NCBI GenBank assembly: GCA_021324795.1
Contig: JAJPIK010000046.1
Location: forward strand, 1-61,184
From: Chloroflexota bacterium
GTDB taxonomy: Bacteria; Chloroflexota; UBA6077; FW602-bin22; CADDYW01
DNA length: 61,184 bases
Direction: 5' to 3'
Every line of letters begins with the position of its first letter. Position 1 is the stretch's first letter. Shown in pieces: positions 43,012-50,741 of the stretch. The translations under genes were made by a program, and so were the position numbers. The notes under the pieces are model-generated. The model saw only the letters and a program-made list of their open reading frames with translations. It was not told the DNA's origin and searched no databases.

Positions 43012-44808
43012 GCTAAACCACATATGCTTTAGGAAGATGCGCTCTGTGAATACGCCCTGTACCGCATTCTCGAGATTCTTCGCCGAGACGACTGGCTTCG
43101 AATAGTAGGCAAGCATCACATACGGCATATCGCTGAGGATCAGCTCCTGGAGTTGCTTGTACAGGGCAACACGTTTCGTGTTGTCGCTCTCGGCGGCTGC
43201 GCTACGGATAAGCTGATCATACTTCTTACCAATCGGCAGCTTGGCCACACCGGTCTCACCCTGGGCACTTGCTGTCGTCGAGTCTAGAATCGAGACTTTG
43301 TTGTCCGGATCGGGAACCCAGAGTGACCGCTGATTTAAGCCAAGCTGCCCCTTGCCCGCATTGATCTTCGCTGGCAGCGAGGTCGCGTCGAGCTTGTCGA
43401 GTTGCACTTTGAAGCCGACTGCTTCGAGATCAGTCTTCATCAGCTCGGCAATTTGTGGCCAGAAGCGATCGTTCTCGAATGACAGCATAATCGGAATCGG
43501 CGTTTTCAGGCCAGACTTGGCGATGTGATCTTTAGCCTTCGCGACGTCCTGTGTGCTGATCTGGCGCCCGGCAGGATCGAAGCCGAGTTCGGTCGGACCG
43601 ATCAACGTCGCCGGCAGCTCGCCCAAGCCATAGAAGACATTGTCGAGAATCGCCTTGCGATTGATCGCGTAGTTAACTGCCAGGCGCACGTCCAAATTGT
43701 TAGTCGGAATGTTTAACTCGGTGCAGGAGCAGAAGATGTCGACATAGGGTGGACCAATCTCGACCTTTACCTTGCTCGACTTTTGGAGGTTCGGAATCGC
43801 CGAGGCCGGCGGATAGGGAGCGAAATTGACTTCACCAGACTCGATCGCCGCGAGCATCGCGCCTTCGTCGGGATAACCGCGAATGACGACCTTGTCAATC
43901 GGCGGTCGTCCACCCTGCCAGTACCCATCGAAAGCGCTCAACTGTGCTTCTTGCCCTGGGATAAAACTATCGAGTTTGAACGGACCGGCGCCGACGAGAT
44001 GCTGCCCGATCTGCGGACCATACTGATCGAGCGCTTTCGGACTGATGATCGATGCGGCCGGGTGAAACAGACGATACAACTGGGGAGCATATGGTGTCTT
44101 CAAGACGAGCTTTACCGTCATGGGATCGGTCGCGGTGATCGATTCCCAGTTGGCGATGCCGGCCTCGGCGTTCATGTAGAGGCCCTTGACGTAGCTCTTG
44201 TCCTTGGGATCAATCATCCGAGTGAAGCTGCGGACGACAGCATTAGCATCCACATCCGTACCATCATGGAACTTCACACCACTACGAATGTGGAACGTAT
44301 AGGTCTTACCGTCCGCCGAGATCTCCCAGCCCTCGGCCAGCGCCGGTTCAGGCGGATCGGTCCACTTCTTCCCGGGTTGGGTAAGCTTTTCGCAAACGTT
44401 GTCGATTACGTTGCTCGCGCCAAATCCGTTCCAGAGTCCTGGCTCCAACGAGTCGCCCATAGAATCGGCAGCAAAGACCATCGTTCCGCCCTGCTTGGGT
44501 GTGCCAGTCGCGGCTGTGGCGGCCGGTGCTGCGGTCACGGCCGCCGTGGGCGCAGCAGTTGGCGCGGTGGTAGCAACCGGACGGGACTGTGGCGTCGGCA
44601 CGACGGCCGGGACCGACGTTGGCACGATTGGCACGGATGTCGGCTGAGCCGCCGGCGCGCTCGTTGGCGTAGCTGGAGACGACGAACACGCGGCTAAAAC
44701 CGTCGCCGCGCCCATGACCGCCGTGACAGACAGGAAGCGCCGACGTGATACGAACCGCGAGACAGCCATGTGTAGACTTTGTCGAGTGCTGATCTCAAAA
44801 TCGCTCAT
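43009..44808 (-). CDS. Peptide-type ABC solute-binding lipoprotein (SBP family 5)
   Basis: A 599-residue protein. ATG at 44808 follows a GGAG/GAGGG ribosome site. The leader has SRRRFLSV (twin-arginine-like) and a lipobox VLAACS with Cys at residue 41, followed by a Pro/Ala/Thr/Val linker to about residue 100. Residues 105-595 are family 5: EPALAEGWEISADGKTYTFH, IRSGVKFHDGTDVDANAVVR, and VDIFCSCTELNIPTNNLDVR. It binds peptides, opines, nickel or similar solutes in the known family; the substrate here is not known. It feeds the DppB/DppC-type permeases encoded after it. Confidence 0.94.
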   Translation of the reverse strand: MSDFEISTRQSLHMAVSRFVSRRRFLSVTAVMGAATVLAACSSSPATPTSAPAAQPTSVPIVPTSVPAVVPTPQSRPVATTAPTAAPTAAVTAAPAATAATGTPKQGGTMVFAADSMGDSLEPGLWNGFGASNVIDNVCEKLTQPGKKWTDPPEPALAEGWEISADGKTYTFHIRSGVKFHDGTDVDANAVVRSFTRMIDPKDKSYVKGLYMNAEAGIANWESITATDPMTVKLVLKTPYAPQLYRLFHPAASIISPKALDQYGPQIGQHLVGAGPFKLDSFIPGQEAQLSAFDGYWQGGRPPIDKVVIRGYPDEGAMLAAIESGEVNFAPYPPASAIPNLQKSSKVKVEIGPPYVDIFCSCTELNIPTNNLDVRLAVNYAINRKAILDNVFYGLGELPATLIGPTELGFDPAGRQISTQDVAKAKDHIAKSGLKTPIPIMLSFENDRFWPQIAELMKTDLEAVGFKVQLDKLDATSLPAKINAGKGQLGLNQRSLWVPDPDNKVSILDSTTASAQGETGVAKLPIGKKYDQLIRSAAAESDNTKRVALYKQLQELILSDMPYVMLAYYSKPVVSAKNLENAVQGVFTERIFLKHMWFS

Positions 44809-45177
44809 TCCCTCGAACTCCCTACTCTACCCAATCAATCGACGATACTCGCTACCGCGATGCCATGCCAGACGTGGCTGAGACCTCGATTAAGTCGGCG
44901 CACTCACCTCCCTACCCGGTCGCGTTGCTTCCCTCCGATCACCACGACTCGCCTTGCAAGCACCCTCCGTTCTATACTATGGGCTCCGCGCGTTTTTAAC
45001 CTCGGTCAAACTGCACAAAATCTAATCTCTATATATTGTGCAAAAAACCCGGTGCCGCCAGGCACACCAAAGCCCTTGGACCCACCCTCGCTCGCACCAA
45101 TCGTGGCTACGGGGGCATCAAAGACAGCGGATTGGACCCTAAATACTCACCCTGCGCTATGAGCGCTCCTAATGCAC
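44809..45177. other. 369-base gap, promoter region of the - strand ABC genes
   Basis: No gene is seen. The part at 44990-45055 is AT-rich. It holds the inverted repeat TGCACAA (45012-45018) and TTGTGCA (45036-45042), which reads the same on both strands and looks like a regulator site. TATAG-like -10 elements are visible on the - strand near 44970-44980 but no well-spaced -35 box could be chosen. Confidence 0.45.
45012..45042. promoter_or_regulatory. Inverted repeat TGCACAA...TTGTGCA, candidate operator
   Basis: Exact 7-base arms at 45012-45018 and 45036-45042 with a 17-base AT-rich spacer; the centres are 24 bases apart. It lies about 200 bases upstream of the binding-protein start. The binding regulator is unknown. 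Confidence 0.4.
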
Positions 45178-46023
45178 CTACACCCGACTGCCACGCTCGT
45201 CGAAGAAGTCGCGCTTGATAACGGAACTGAGCCAGTCGACAATTACCGCATAGCCCTTCTCACCAGTATCGGCGAGCGCCAGCGTCGGGTCGCCAATGTG
45301 TCCGTACGGTGTCAGATCCTTGTAGCTGCGGACCCCATAATAGATACCACCGCCCGTTTTCATGTGTTCGGGGCTCTGAATCTTTCGCAACACTTCGGGT
45401 TGGAGATGGTACGGTATGCCCCGCTCGGGATGGACCAACTCGGGATGGGTCACAAGAATGCGCGCGGTTTCGCCCTCACCACCATGACTTTCGCCCTTCT
45501 TGGAAATTTGAATCGTGTGATAGACCTTACTCAAGGCGACCATCCAATTCAGGACGACGGCAGTAGCGTCGAGCGTCGCGTCGACCACTTCCTGCGCCGC
45601 GACCATCATCGACGCCAGATTTCCATCGTGGCCATGAATGAAGACAAAGCTGCGGAAGCCACCTCGATAGAGACTCAGACAGACTTCCTTCGTTAAGGTG
45701 ACAAGGGTATGGGAGCTAATCGAGATCGTACCGGGGAATCCAAGATGAAAACTGGAGGTGCCGAATGGAATGACCGGAGCAATAACAACCGGGCAGTCAA
45801 GTTCAGCGAGACGAACTGCAGTGCGACGACAGATTTCCCGTGCTTCCATACAATCTGTGCCGAGCGGAAGATGGGCTCCATGGTCTTCGATCGCGCCAAA
45901 CGGAATCAGAACCACATCGGAGTGCTTCAGCGCCTCCTGGACGTCCGGACCACTCATTTCTGCCAGGGTCGGTGGTCCTTTCTGTACATAGAGGGTATCT
46001 CCGTGTCCAATCGCTTCCGCCAT
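45178..46023 (-). CDS. Creatininase-family amidohydrolase
   Basis: A 281-residue protein. The ATG at 46023 sits six bases after GGGAGG; the TTG at 46029 is less likely. The family motifs are clear: PFGAIEDHGAHLPLGTD near residues 41-57 (metal-binding Glu, His, Asp), IHGHDGN in the place of the usual NGHGGN, and SHGGEGETA with the metal-binding Glu. Members include creatinine amidohydrolase, the MftE peptidase and FAPy deformylase, so the reaction is amide or cyclic-amide hydrolysis, exact substrate unknown. It is the first gene of the - strand unit and diverges from the regulator at 46225. Confidence 0.88.
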   Translation of the reverse strand: MAEAIGHGDTLYVQKGPPTLAEMSGPDVQEALKHSDVVLIPFGAIEDHGAHLPLGTDCMEAREICRRTAVRLAELDCPVVIAPVIPFGTSSFHLGFPGTISISSHTLVTLTKEVCLSLYRGGFRSFVFIHGHDGNLASMMVAAQEVVDATLDATAVVLNWMVALSKVYHTIQISKKGESHGGEGETARILVTHPELVHPERGIPYHLQPEVLRKIQSPEHMKTGGGIYYGVRSYKDLTPYGHIGDPTLALADTGEKGYAVIVDWLSSVIKRDFFDERGSRV

Positions 46024-46107
46024 GGTCAACCTCCCGCCGTTCGGCTCAGAATCCCTGATTCAGGCCCGCTTTCTTGACTTGTCTATTTTCCCAGTTACTT
46101 CGTCAGT

Positions 46108-46188
46108 CTGTCTAAAGCGTTGACAAACTGTTGCGCGTAGTATAGCATCGCTAGACAAACAGTGCAATACTTAGACAGAATTAGACGG
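46108..46188 (+). promoter_or_regulatory. Cluster of TTAGAC/GTCTAA boxes around the regulator promoter
   Basis: CTGTCTAA (46108-46115), CTAGACAA (46151-46158), TTAGACAG (46171-46178) and TTAGACGG (46181-46188) surround the promoter. The last three start 20 and 10 bases apart, so they face the same side of the helix. A further TTGTCTA is at 46079-46085. This is the pattern of a self-controlling regulator site. Confidence 0.55.
46120..46148 (+). promoter_or_regulatory. Sigma-70 promoter of the regulator-led operon
   Basis: TTGACA (46120-46125) and TAGCAT (46143-46148) are 17 bases apart; TATAGC at 46141 is an alternative -10. Transcription would start near 46155, inside the TTAGAC box cluster, which fits repression. 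Confidence 0.6.
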
Positions 46189-46224
46189 ACCTTCCGGCAG
46201 GTCAACATGAGGACAGGAGTGACA

Positions 46225-46902
46225 ATGCGACGACTCGAGGAGTCGGCGGGAAAGCAGGTTTCGACGGTGGATCGCGATCGGACGACGCACTTTGCGGTTC
46301 TTCGTCAGATCGCCGTCGCCTTGCGCAATCTCTTCGCTCCCCTTTGTGAGGTGGTCATTCACGATTTCACAGATTTAGAACACTCTATCGTCTGCATCGA
46401 GGGAAATATCACCGGACGAGCCGTGAACGGCGCGGCGACTGATCTTCTCATCTCCAAGGTGAAGTCCGGCGATACCACCGAAGATCTCCACGACTATCTG
46501 ACTAGTCTGCCCGGTGGGCGAGTGATGAAGTCGAGCACAGTCTTCCTGCGCGACGAGAATGGGAAGGCCTATGGCGCCTTCTGCGTGAATTTTGAGATCA
46601 CCGGCTTCATGACCTTTCAACGTACACTCGACGCGTTCACTGCGACTGACGAGCGAACTGGCGTAACGGAAATGCTGACTGACGACATTCAGACAACAAT
46701 TCATTCGTTGGTAGCCGAAACCTTACTCGAAATGGGCGACAGTGCATCAATGATGAGTCGCGACGATAAGATCAAACTTGTCCAACGGCTCCAAGGAAAG
46801 GGAGTTTTTCAAGTAAAGAAAGCGGTACCGATCCTGGCCGACCTCCTCGGATTGAGCCGTGCCACTCTTTACAATTATTTGCGGGAATCGCGAGTTGACT
46901 GA
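46225..46902 (+). CDS. YheO/DauR-like transcriptional regulator (PAS-like + HTH)
   Basis: A 225-residue protein. The frame is open from 46162, but ATG at 46225 follows AGGAG with seven bases of spacing. Residues 25-140 are a YheO-type PAS-like domain: LRQIAVALRNLFAPLCEVVI, HDFTDLEHSIVCIEGNITGR, and SSTVFLRDENGKAYGAFCVN. Residues 170-222 are a C-terminal helix-turn-helix with KIKLVQRLQGKGVFQVKKAV, then LLGLSRATLYNYL. DauR, a known member, represses D-arginine breakdown genes. Here it leads the 13-gene operon and probably binds the TTAGAC boxes. Its ligand is unknown. Confidence 0.87.
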   Translation: MRRLEESAGKQVSTVDRDRTTHFAVLRQIAVALRNLFAPLCEVVIHDFTDLEHSIVCIEGNITGRAVNGAATDLLISKVKSGDTTEDLHDYLTSLPGGRVMKSSTVFLRDENGKAYGAFCVNFEITGFMTFQRTLDAFTATDERTGVTEMLTDDIQTTIHSLVAETLLEMGDSASMMSRDDKIKLVQRLQGKGVFQVKKAVPILADLLGLSRATLYNYLRESRVD

Positions 46903-46917
46903 GCGAAGGAGGATAAT

Positions 46918-47316
46918 ATGGTGCTGTTTGAGCCAATTCTGACTGACAAAGCACCGGTGCCGACGAGCGGCTACAGCCAAGCGATCCGGGCCGGGAATCT
47001 CGTCGTTACCTCAGGGTACTTGGGCACCCATCCCGATGGCTCCGGTCTGGTTACGGGGGGCTTTGAAGTCGAGCTGCGTCAAGCGATCGCGAACATTCAA
47101 TCGGTACTCGAAGCTTCGGGCTGCTCACTCGCCAACGTGATCCGTGTGAATGTCTCTCTGACCGAGGTCAGCCGTTTCGCCGAGATGGATCGCATCTACC
47201 GCGAGTATTTCAAGGCTCCCTATCCAACGCGTAATACAATCGGTGTCAAGGAGCTTTGGGGCGGCGCCCAGGTCAGTCTCGACGCCTGGGCAGTCATCCC
47301 CGACGGTCTTGATTAG
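46918..47316 (+). CDS. RidA-family imine deaminase
   Basis: A 132-residue protein of RidA/YjgF size, with GAAGGAGG before its ATG. It has PTSGYSQAIRAGNLVVTSGY, then ANIQSVLEASGCSLANVIRV and a YPTRNTIGVKELWGGAQVSL stretch that contains the Arg of the substrate pocket. RidA proteins hydrolyse reactive enamine/imine products of PLP enzymes. Two PLP enzymes lie in the same operon, which fits this job. Cytoplasmic. Confidence 0.92.
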   Translation: MVLFEPILTDKAPVPTSGYSQAIRAGNLVVTSGYLGTHPDGSGLVTGGFEVELRQAIANIQSVLEASGCSLANVIRVNVSLTEVSRFAEMDRIYREYFKAPYPTRNTIGVKELWGGAQVSLDAWAVIPDGLD

Positions 47317-47352
47317 ATCCGCGGAAACGTTTGACTCGCTAAGAGGTGTTCG

Positions 47353-48576
47353 ATGCCGGATTCCGCACTCGCCGAAATGGTCCTGCACCACCTGGAACCA
47401 GATGAGCCGGTCGCACTCGCTCGGCAATTGATTCGGATCCCTTCATTCCTCTGGCACGAGTCCGAGATCGGCCGCTGGCTCGCCCAGTGGCTCGGTGAGC
47501 GCGGCTTTCAGGTTGAGCTTCAGACAGTTCCCCTCACCAATGGCCGAGAAACCCACCAAGCTATTGGCATGCTCAAAGGAGACGGAACCGGCCCGAGCTT
47601 GATGCTCTGCGGGCATACTGATACCAGCGATTGGAACGGCGAGGTCTTCCGTCGTATGGAGTGGAAGCACGACCCATTCGCGGGCGATATCGTCGATGGG
47701 ATGCTTTACGGGCTGGGCGCGATCAACATGAAGGGTGGGTTAGCGTCAATTCTCATGGCCGCCGAAACGGTCCGCCGCAGCGGCCGCCCACTCAAGGGAG
47801 ACCTGATCGTCGCTTGCATCGTCGCCGAAACCGGCGGTGGCGTTGGCGCGCAGCACCTGATCGCGACCGGGCTGCGGCCTGACTACTGCATTGTCACCGA
47901 AGCTGGCAACCTCGACGTAGGGGTAATCTCGGTCGGCTACGTCCAAGGCAAAGTCCGAGTCAAAGGCGAGTTCAAGCACCGCGTTCCCTACGTCAATCCG
48001 ATTGAAAAGATCACCAAGGTCATCCACGCCTTCGGTCCAGCCTATCAGCCGATTCCCCAAGGAAGCTGGTTACGGTACGAGCCACATCCGCTGCTCCCCG
48101 GTTTCCCACGGATGGCCGTCCGCAACATCGAGCACTTTCAAGACACGACTACGCTGATGTTCGACCTGCGGATCATCCCGGGCATGACCGAAGAGAGTGT
48201 TCGCGAGGATCTGCAGCGTCTTCTTGATAACATCGCCGCCGAGGATCCGGATTTTCACGCTGAGCTAATCATCCCGCAAAGTCCAGGTCAGCCAAACATG
48301 CCAGCCCAGCCGGCAACTCCGATTGAGGCACCGGTCGTCCAGAGTGTAATCGGCGCCCACCGCTGGGTGACCGGCGCCGAGCCAAACGTCGGGGCCGGTC
48401 ACCGAATTGGAGCAACCGCCGATACCTGCCATTTCAAGGGAGCAGGCATCACCTGTGTCGAGTACGGCCCGGGTTTCATCCCGATCTGGCCAATGGTCGA
48501 CGAGTGTATTGAAATCGCCCAAGTCGTGACCGCGACCCGGGTGCTCGCCCTTGTCGCGGCGGAGATCTGTACCTAA
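47353..48576 (+). CDS. M20-family metallohydrolase (ArgE/DapE-like), variant metal site
   Basis: A 407-residue protein of the M20 family (acetylornithine deacetylase, succinyl-diaminopimelate desuccinylase and similar amide hydrolases). CGHTDTSDW places ligands His88 and Asp90. The bridging-Asp motif, usually DMKGG, reads NMKGG (Asn126), and the usual DEE reads AET near residues 158-160, so one metal-binding Glu is missing. The C-terminal CHFKGAGITCVEYGPG retains the last His. NMKGG variants exist in the family, so it may still be active. It would cut an N-acyl or dipeptide-like bond. Confidence 0.85.
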   Translation: MPDSALAEMVLHHLEPDEPVALARQLIRIPSFLWHESEIGRWLAQWLGERGFQVELQTVPLTNGRETHQAIGMLKGDGTGPSLMLCGHTDTSDWNGEVFRRMEWKHDPFAGDIVDGMLYGLGAINMKGGLASILMAAETVRRSGRPLKGDLIVACIVAETGGGVGAQHLIATGLRPDYCIVTEAGNLDVGVISVGYVQGKVRVKGEFKHRVPYVNPIEKITKVIHAFGPAYQPIPQGSWLRYEPHPLLPGFPRMAVRNIEHFQDTTTLMFDLRIIPGMTEESVREDLQRLLDNIAAEDPDFHAELIIPQSPGQPNMPAQPATPIEAPVVQSVIGAHRWVTGAEPNVGAGHRIGATADTCHFKGAGITCVEYGPGFIPIWPMVDECIEIAQVVTATRVLALVAAEICT

Positions 48577-48596
48577 CCTGATTGGGAGACGCATCT

Positions 48597-49580
48597 ATGC
48601 TGACGCTCGCGGTTCAAACTGACAAAGCTCTCGACATCTTCACACGAGTGATACGAATCCGCCGTTTTGAAGAGCGCATCGCTACCTTGTTTAATCAGGG
48701 GCAGCTTCCGGGGGTCGTTCACCTGTACATCGGCGAAGAGGCAATTGCCTCCGGGGTCTGCGCAGCACTCCGCGACGACGACTATATCGTGAGCACGCAT
48801 CGCGGCCATGGTCACGTCGTCGCCAAGGGCGGCGATTTCAACCGCATGATGGCCGAACTGTTTGGCAAGGCAACCGGCTACTGCAAAGGGAAAGGTGGCT
48901 CGCAACACATCGCCGACTTCGAAATCGGCATGCTGGGCGCCTGTGGCATCGTCGGTGGCGGGATTCCTATTGCCGTCGGAGCCGGCTTTAGCGCACGCTA
49001 CCGGGAAACCGATCAGGTTGCAGTGAGCTTTTTCGGTGATGGCGCATCCAATGAAGGCAGCTTCCACGAATCACTCAATCTCGCCTCGGTATGGAAGCTC
49101 CCCGTCATCTTCGTCTGTGAAAATAATGGTTACGGCGAGTTCACACCAACCAGTAAAGTGACGAGCGTTACCAATATCGCCGATCGGTCAGCCGGCTACG
49201 GCATGCCAGGCATAGTCGTCGACGGCACTGATCCGATCGCGGTCTACGAGGTCGCGGTGAAAGCGGTAGCCCGCGCCCGACGTGGCGAAGGGCCGACCTT
49301 GATCGAGGCAAAAACCCACCGGCGGGGTGGGCACTCCGAGGGAGAAAACGCCTTTCTCGGCGGCCAGAAGTATCGCTCAGCCGCCGAAGAGGCCGAGGCC
49401 CGCGCCCAGGATCCATTGTTAAAAATCCGCGCTTATATAGTCGAAAACCGTCTGGCCACTGCCGAGAAACTTGATGCGATTGATCGCGAGATCAGCCAGG
49501 CCGTCGACGCTGCGGTGACGTTCGCGCGGAATAGTCCGGATCCCGAGCCGTCGGCCGTTTTTGAAGACGTTTGGGCATAG
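48597..49580 (+). CDS. TPP-dependent dehydrogenase E1 component, alpha subunit
   Basis: A 327-residue protein; ATG at 48597 is preferred over TTG at 48582 because GGGAG lies nine bases before it. It matches the E1 alpha subunit of pyruvate, acetoin or branched-chain dehydrogenases: the GHGH segment near residue 70, GKGGSQHIADFEIGMLGACG, and the TPP motif GDGASNEG (147-154) ending with ENNGYG (175-180). It would decarboxylate a 2-oxo acid or cleave an acetoin-like compound using TPP, with the beta subunit encoded at 50742. Unusually, a Rieske oxygenase gene lies between the two subunits. Confidence 0.93.
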   Translation: MLTLAVQTDKALDIFTRVIRIRRFEERIATLFNQGQLPGVVHLYIGEEAIASGVCAALRDDDYIVSTHRGHGHVVAKGGDFNRMMAELFGKATGYCKGKGGSQHIADFEIGMLGACGIVGGGIPIAVGAGFSARYRETDQVAVSFFGDGASNEGSFHESLNLASVWKLPVIFVCENNGYGEFTPTSKVTSVTNIADRSAGYGMPGIVVDGTDPIAVYEVAVKAVARARRGEGPTLIEAKTHRRGGHSEGENAFLGGQKYRSAAEEAEARAQDPLLKIRAYIVENRLATAEKLDAIDREISQAVDAAVTFARNSPDPEPSAVFEDVWA

Positions 49581-49648
49581 CGAGAGTCTCTGCTCTGGCT
49601 CGTCAAGCATCACAAGACAGAGGCAGAGTATTCCAGGGGAGGCAAAGC

Positions 49649-50731
49649 ATGGCGATGCAGTCATCCCGAAAAATCACCTCAGCGCCAAGTCTAGAAACAA
49701 TCGATCAATACTACAACGCTATGCGTCCTTTTTGGCATCCGGTGTTGCCTTCGGAAGATCTGGCCGACGGCAAGCTGTGTGGAGTCGAGCTTCTGGAAGA
49801 GCCGCTCGTCCTGGCTCGCCTCAACGGGCAGACCGTCGCGCTTCAGGATCTTTGCCGTCACTTCCAAGCTCGGCTTTCCCTGGGAGCAATTGAAAAGGTC
49901 GCCGGCTCTGGTGACTGCATCATCTGCCCCTACCACGGCTGGCAGTACAACGCCGAGGGACACTGTGTGCGGATTCCCCAGCTTACCCCCGGCCGTCAAG
50001 TGCCGCGGGAAGCCCGCGTGCCGGCCTATCACACGCAGGAACGCTATGGACTGATCTGGGTATGTTTGGCCGAGAAACCACGTTTCCCGTTACCCGAATT
50101 GCCCGGTCTGGAAGACGACCGCTTTTTGCTCGGCCCGATTCGCCGTTATCCCTCCTGGACAGCGTCGGCGCCCCGGGTGATCATGGCCGCCCTCGACGAT
50201 ACTCACGCTCCCTGGGTGCACGGTGGTTTGCTCGGCGACCGCTCCCATCCGGAAGCGCCGGATCACATGGTAGGCCGCGATGGTCAGTATCTGAAAGTCC
50301 AATTTATCATGCTACAACCTGATAACCGAGCCCTTGCCGGACATGGCAACGACAATCAGCTACGCGAGGTTCAAATCTCAACTCTCGTCGGTATGCCAAA
50401 CGTGATTCACTTTCAGATCCAGCCCCGGGACGCCGACGGCCAACAATGCATGATAATCTGGCAAGCGGTGAGTCCGCGCCGATACAACCAGACGGATACC
50501 TACTGGGGGTCAGCACGCAACTTCAATCTGAGTGCTCCGGCTTACGACGAAGAATTCGAAAAGATGCAGGATCTGGTCCGTGAGCAGGATCGACGAGTCG
50601 TTGAAAGTCAGCGTCCGTGGCTCTTGCCGCCATTCTGGACCAAGCTCGAACTGCCCCTACGCCCGGCTGACTTACCGCTCATCGAGTATCATCGCTGGCT
50701 GGAAGAGTTGGGGATCAGTCTCGCTCTCTAG
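49649..50731 (+). CDS. Rieske [2Fe-2S] non-heme iron oxygenase, large subunit
   Basis: A 360-residue protein; ATG at 49649 follows GGGGAGG. The Rieske cluster ligands are CRH (Cys69, His71) and CPYHGW (Cys93, His96). The catalytic iron site is DDTHAPWVH, giving His186 and His191 with Asp183 or Asp184 as the electron bridge. The overall pattern fits single-component-type hydroxylases and demethylases such as the vanillate O-demethylase group. It should insert oxygen into, or N/O-dealkylate, a pathway intermediate. No ferredoxin or reductase gene is adjacent, so electrons must come from elsewhere. Confidence 0.9.
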   Translation: MAMQSSRKITSAPSLETIDQYYNAMRPFWHPVLPSEDLADGKLCGVELLEEPLVLARLNGQTVALQDLCRHFQARLSLGAIEKVAGSGDCIICPYHGWQYNAEGHCVRIPQLTPGRQVPREARVPAYHTQERYGLIWVCLAEKPRFPLPELPGLEDDRFLLGPIRRYPSWTASAPRVIMAALDDTHAPWVHGGLLGDRSHPEAPDHMVGRDGQYLKVQFIMLQPDNRALAGHGNDNQLREVQISTLVGMPNVIHFQIQPRDADGQQCMIIWQAVSPRRYNQTDTYWGSARNFNLSAPAYDEEFEKMQDLVREQDRRVVESQRPWLLPPFWTKLELPLRPADLPLIEYHRWLEELGISLAL

Positions 50732-50741
50732 GAGGAAAACG

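Noticed and set aside
43783..44697. 304-codon open frame on the + strand
   Set aside because: It lies antisense to the well-supported family 5 binding-protein gene, has no ribosome site and a composition expected of a GC-rich shadow frame.
47353..48576. M20 gene as a broken pseudogene
   Set aside because: The frame is full length, the folds around the active site are kept and NMKG variants are known in the family, so loss of function cannot be claimed.
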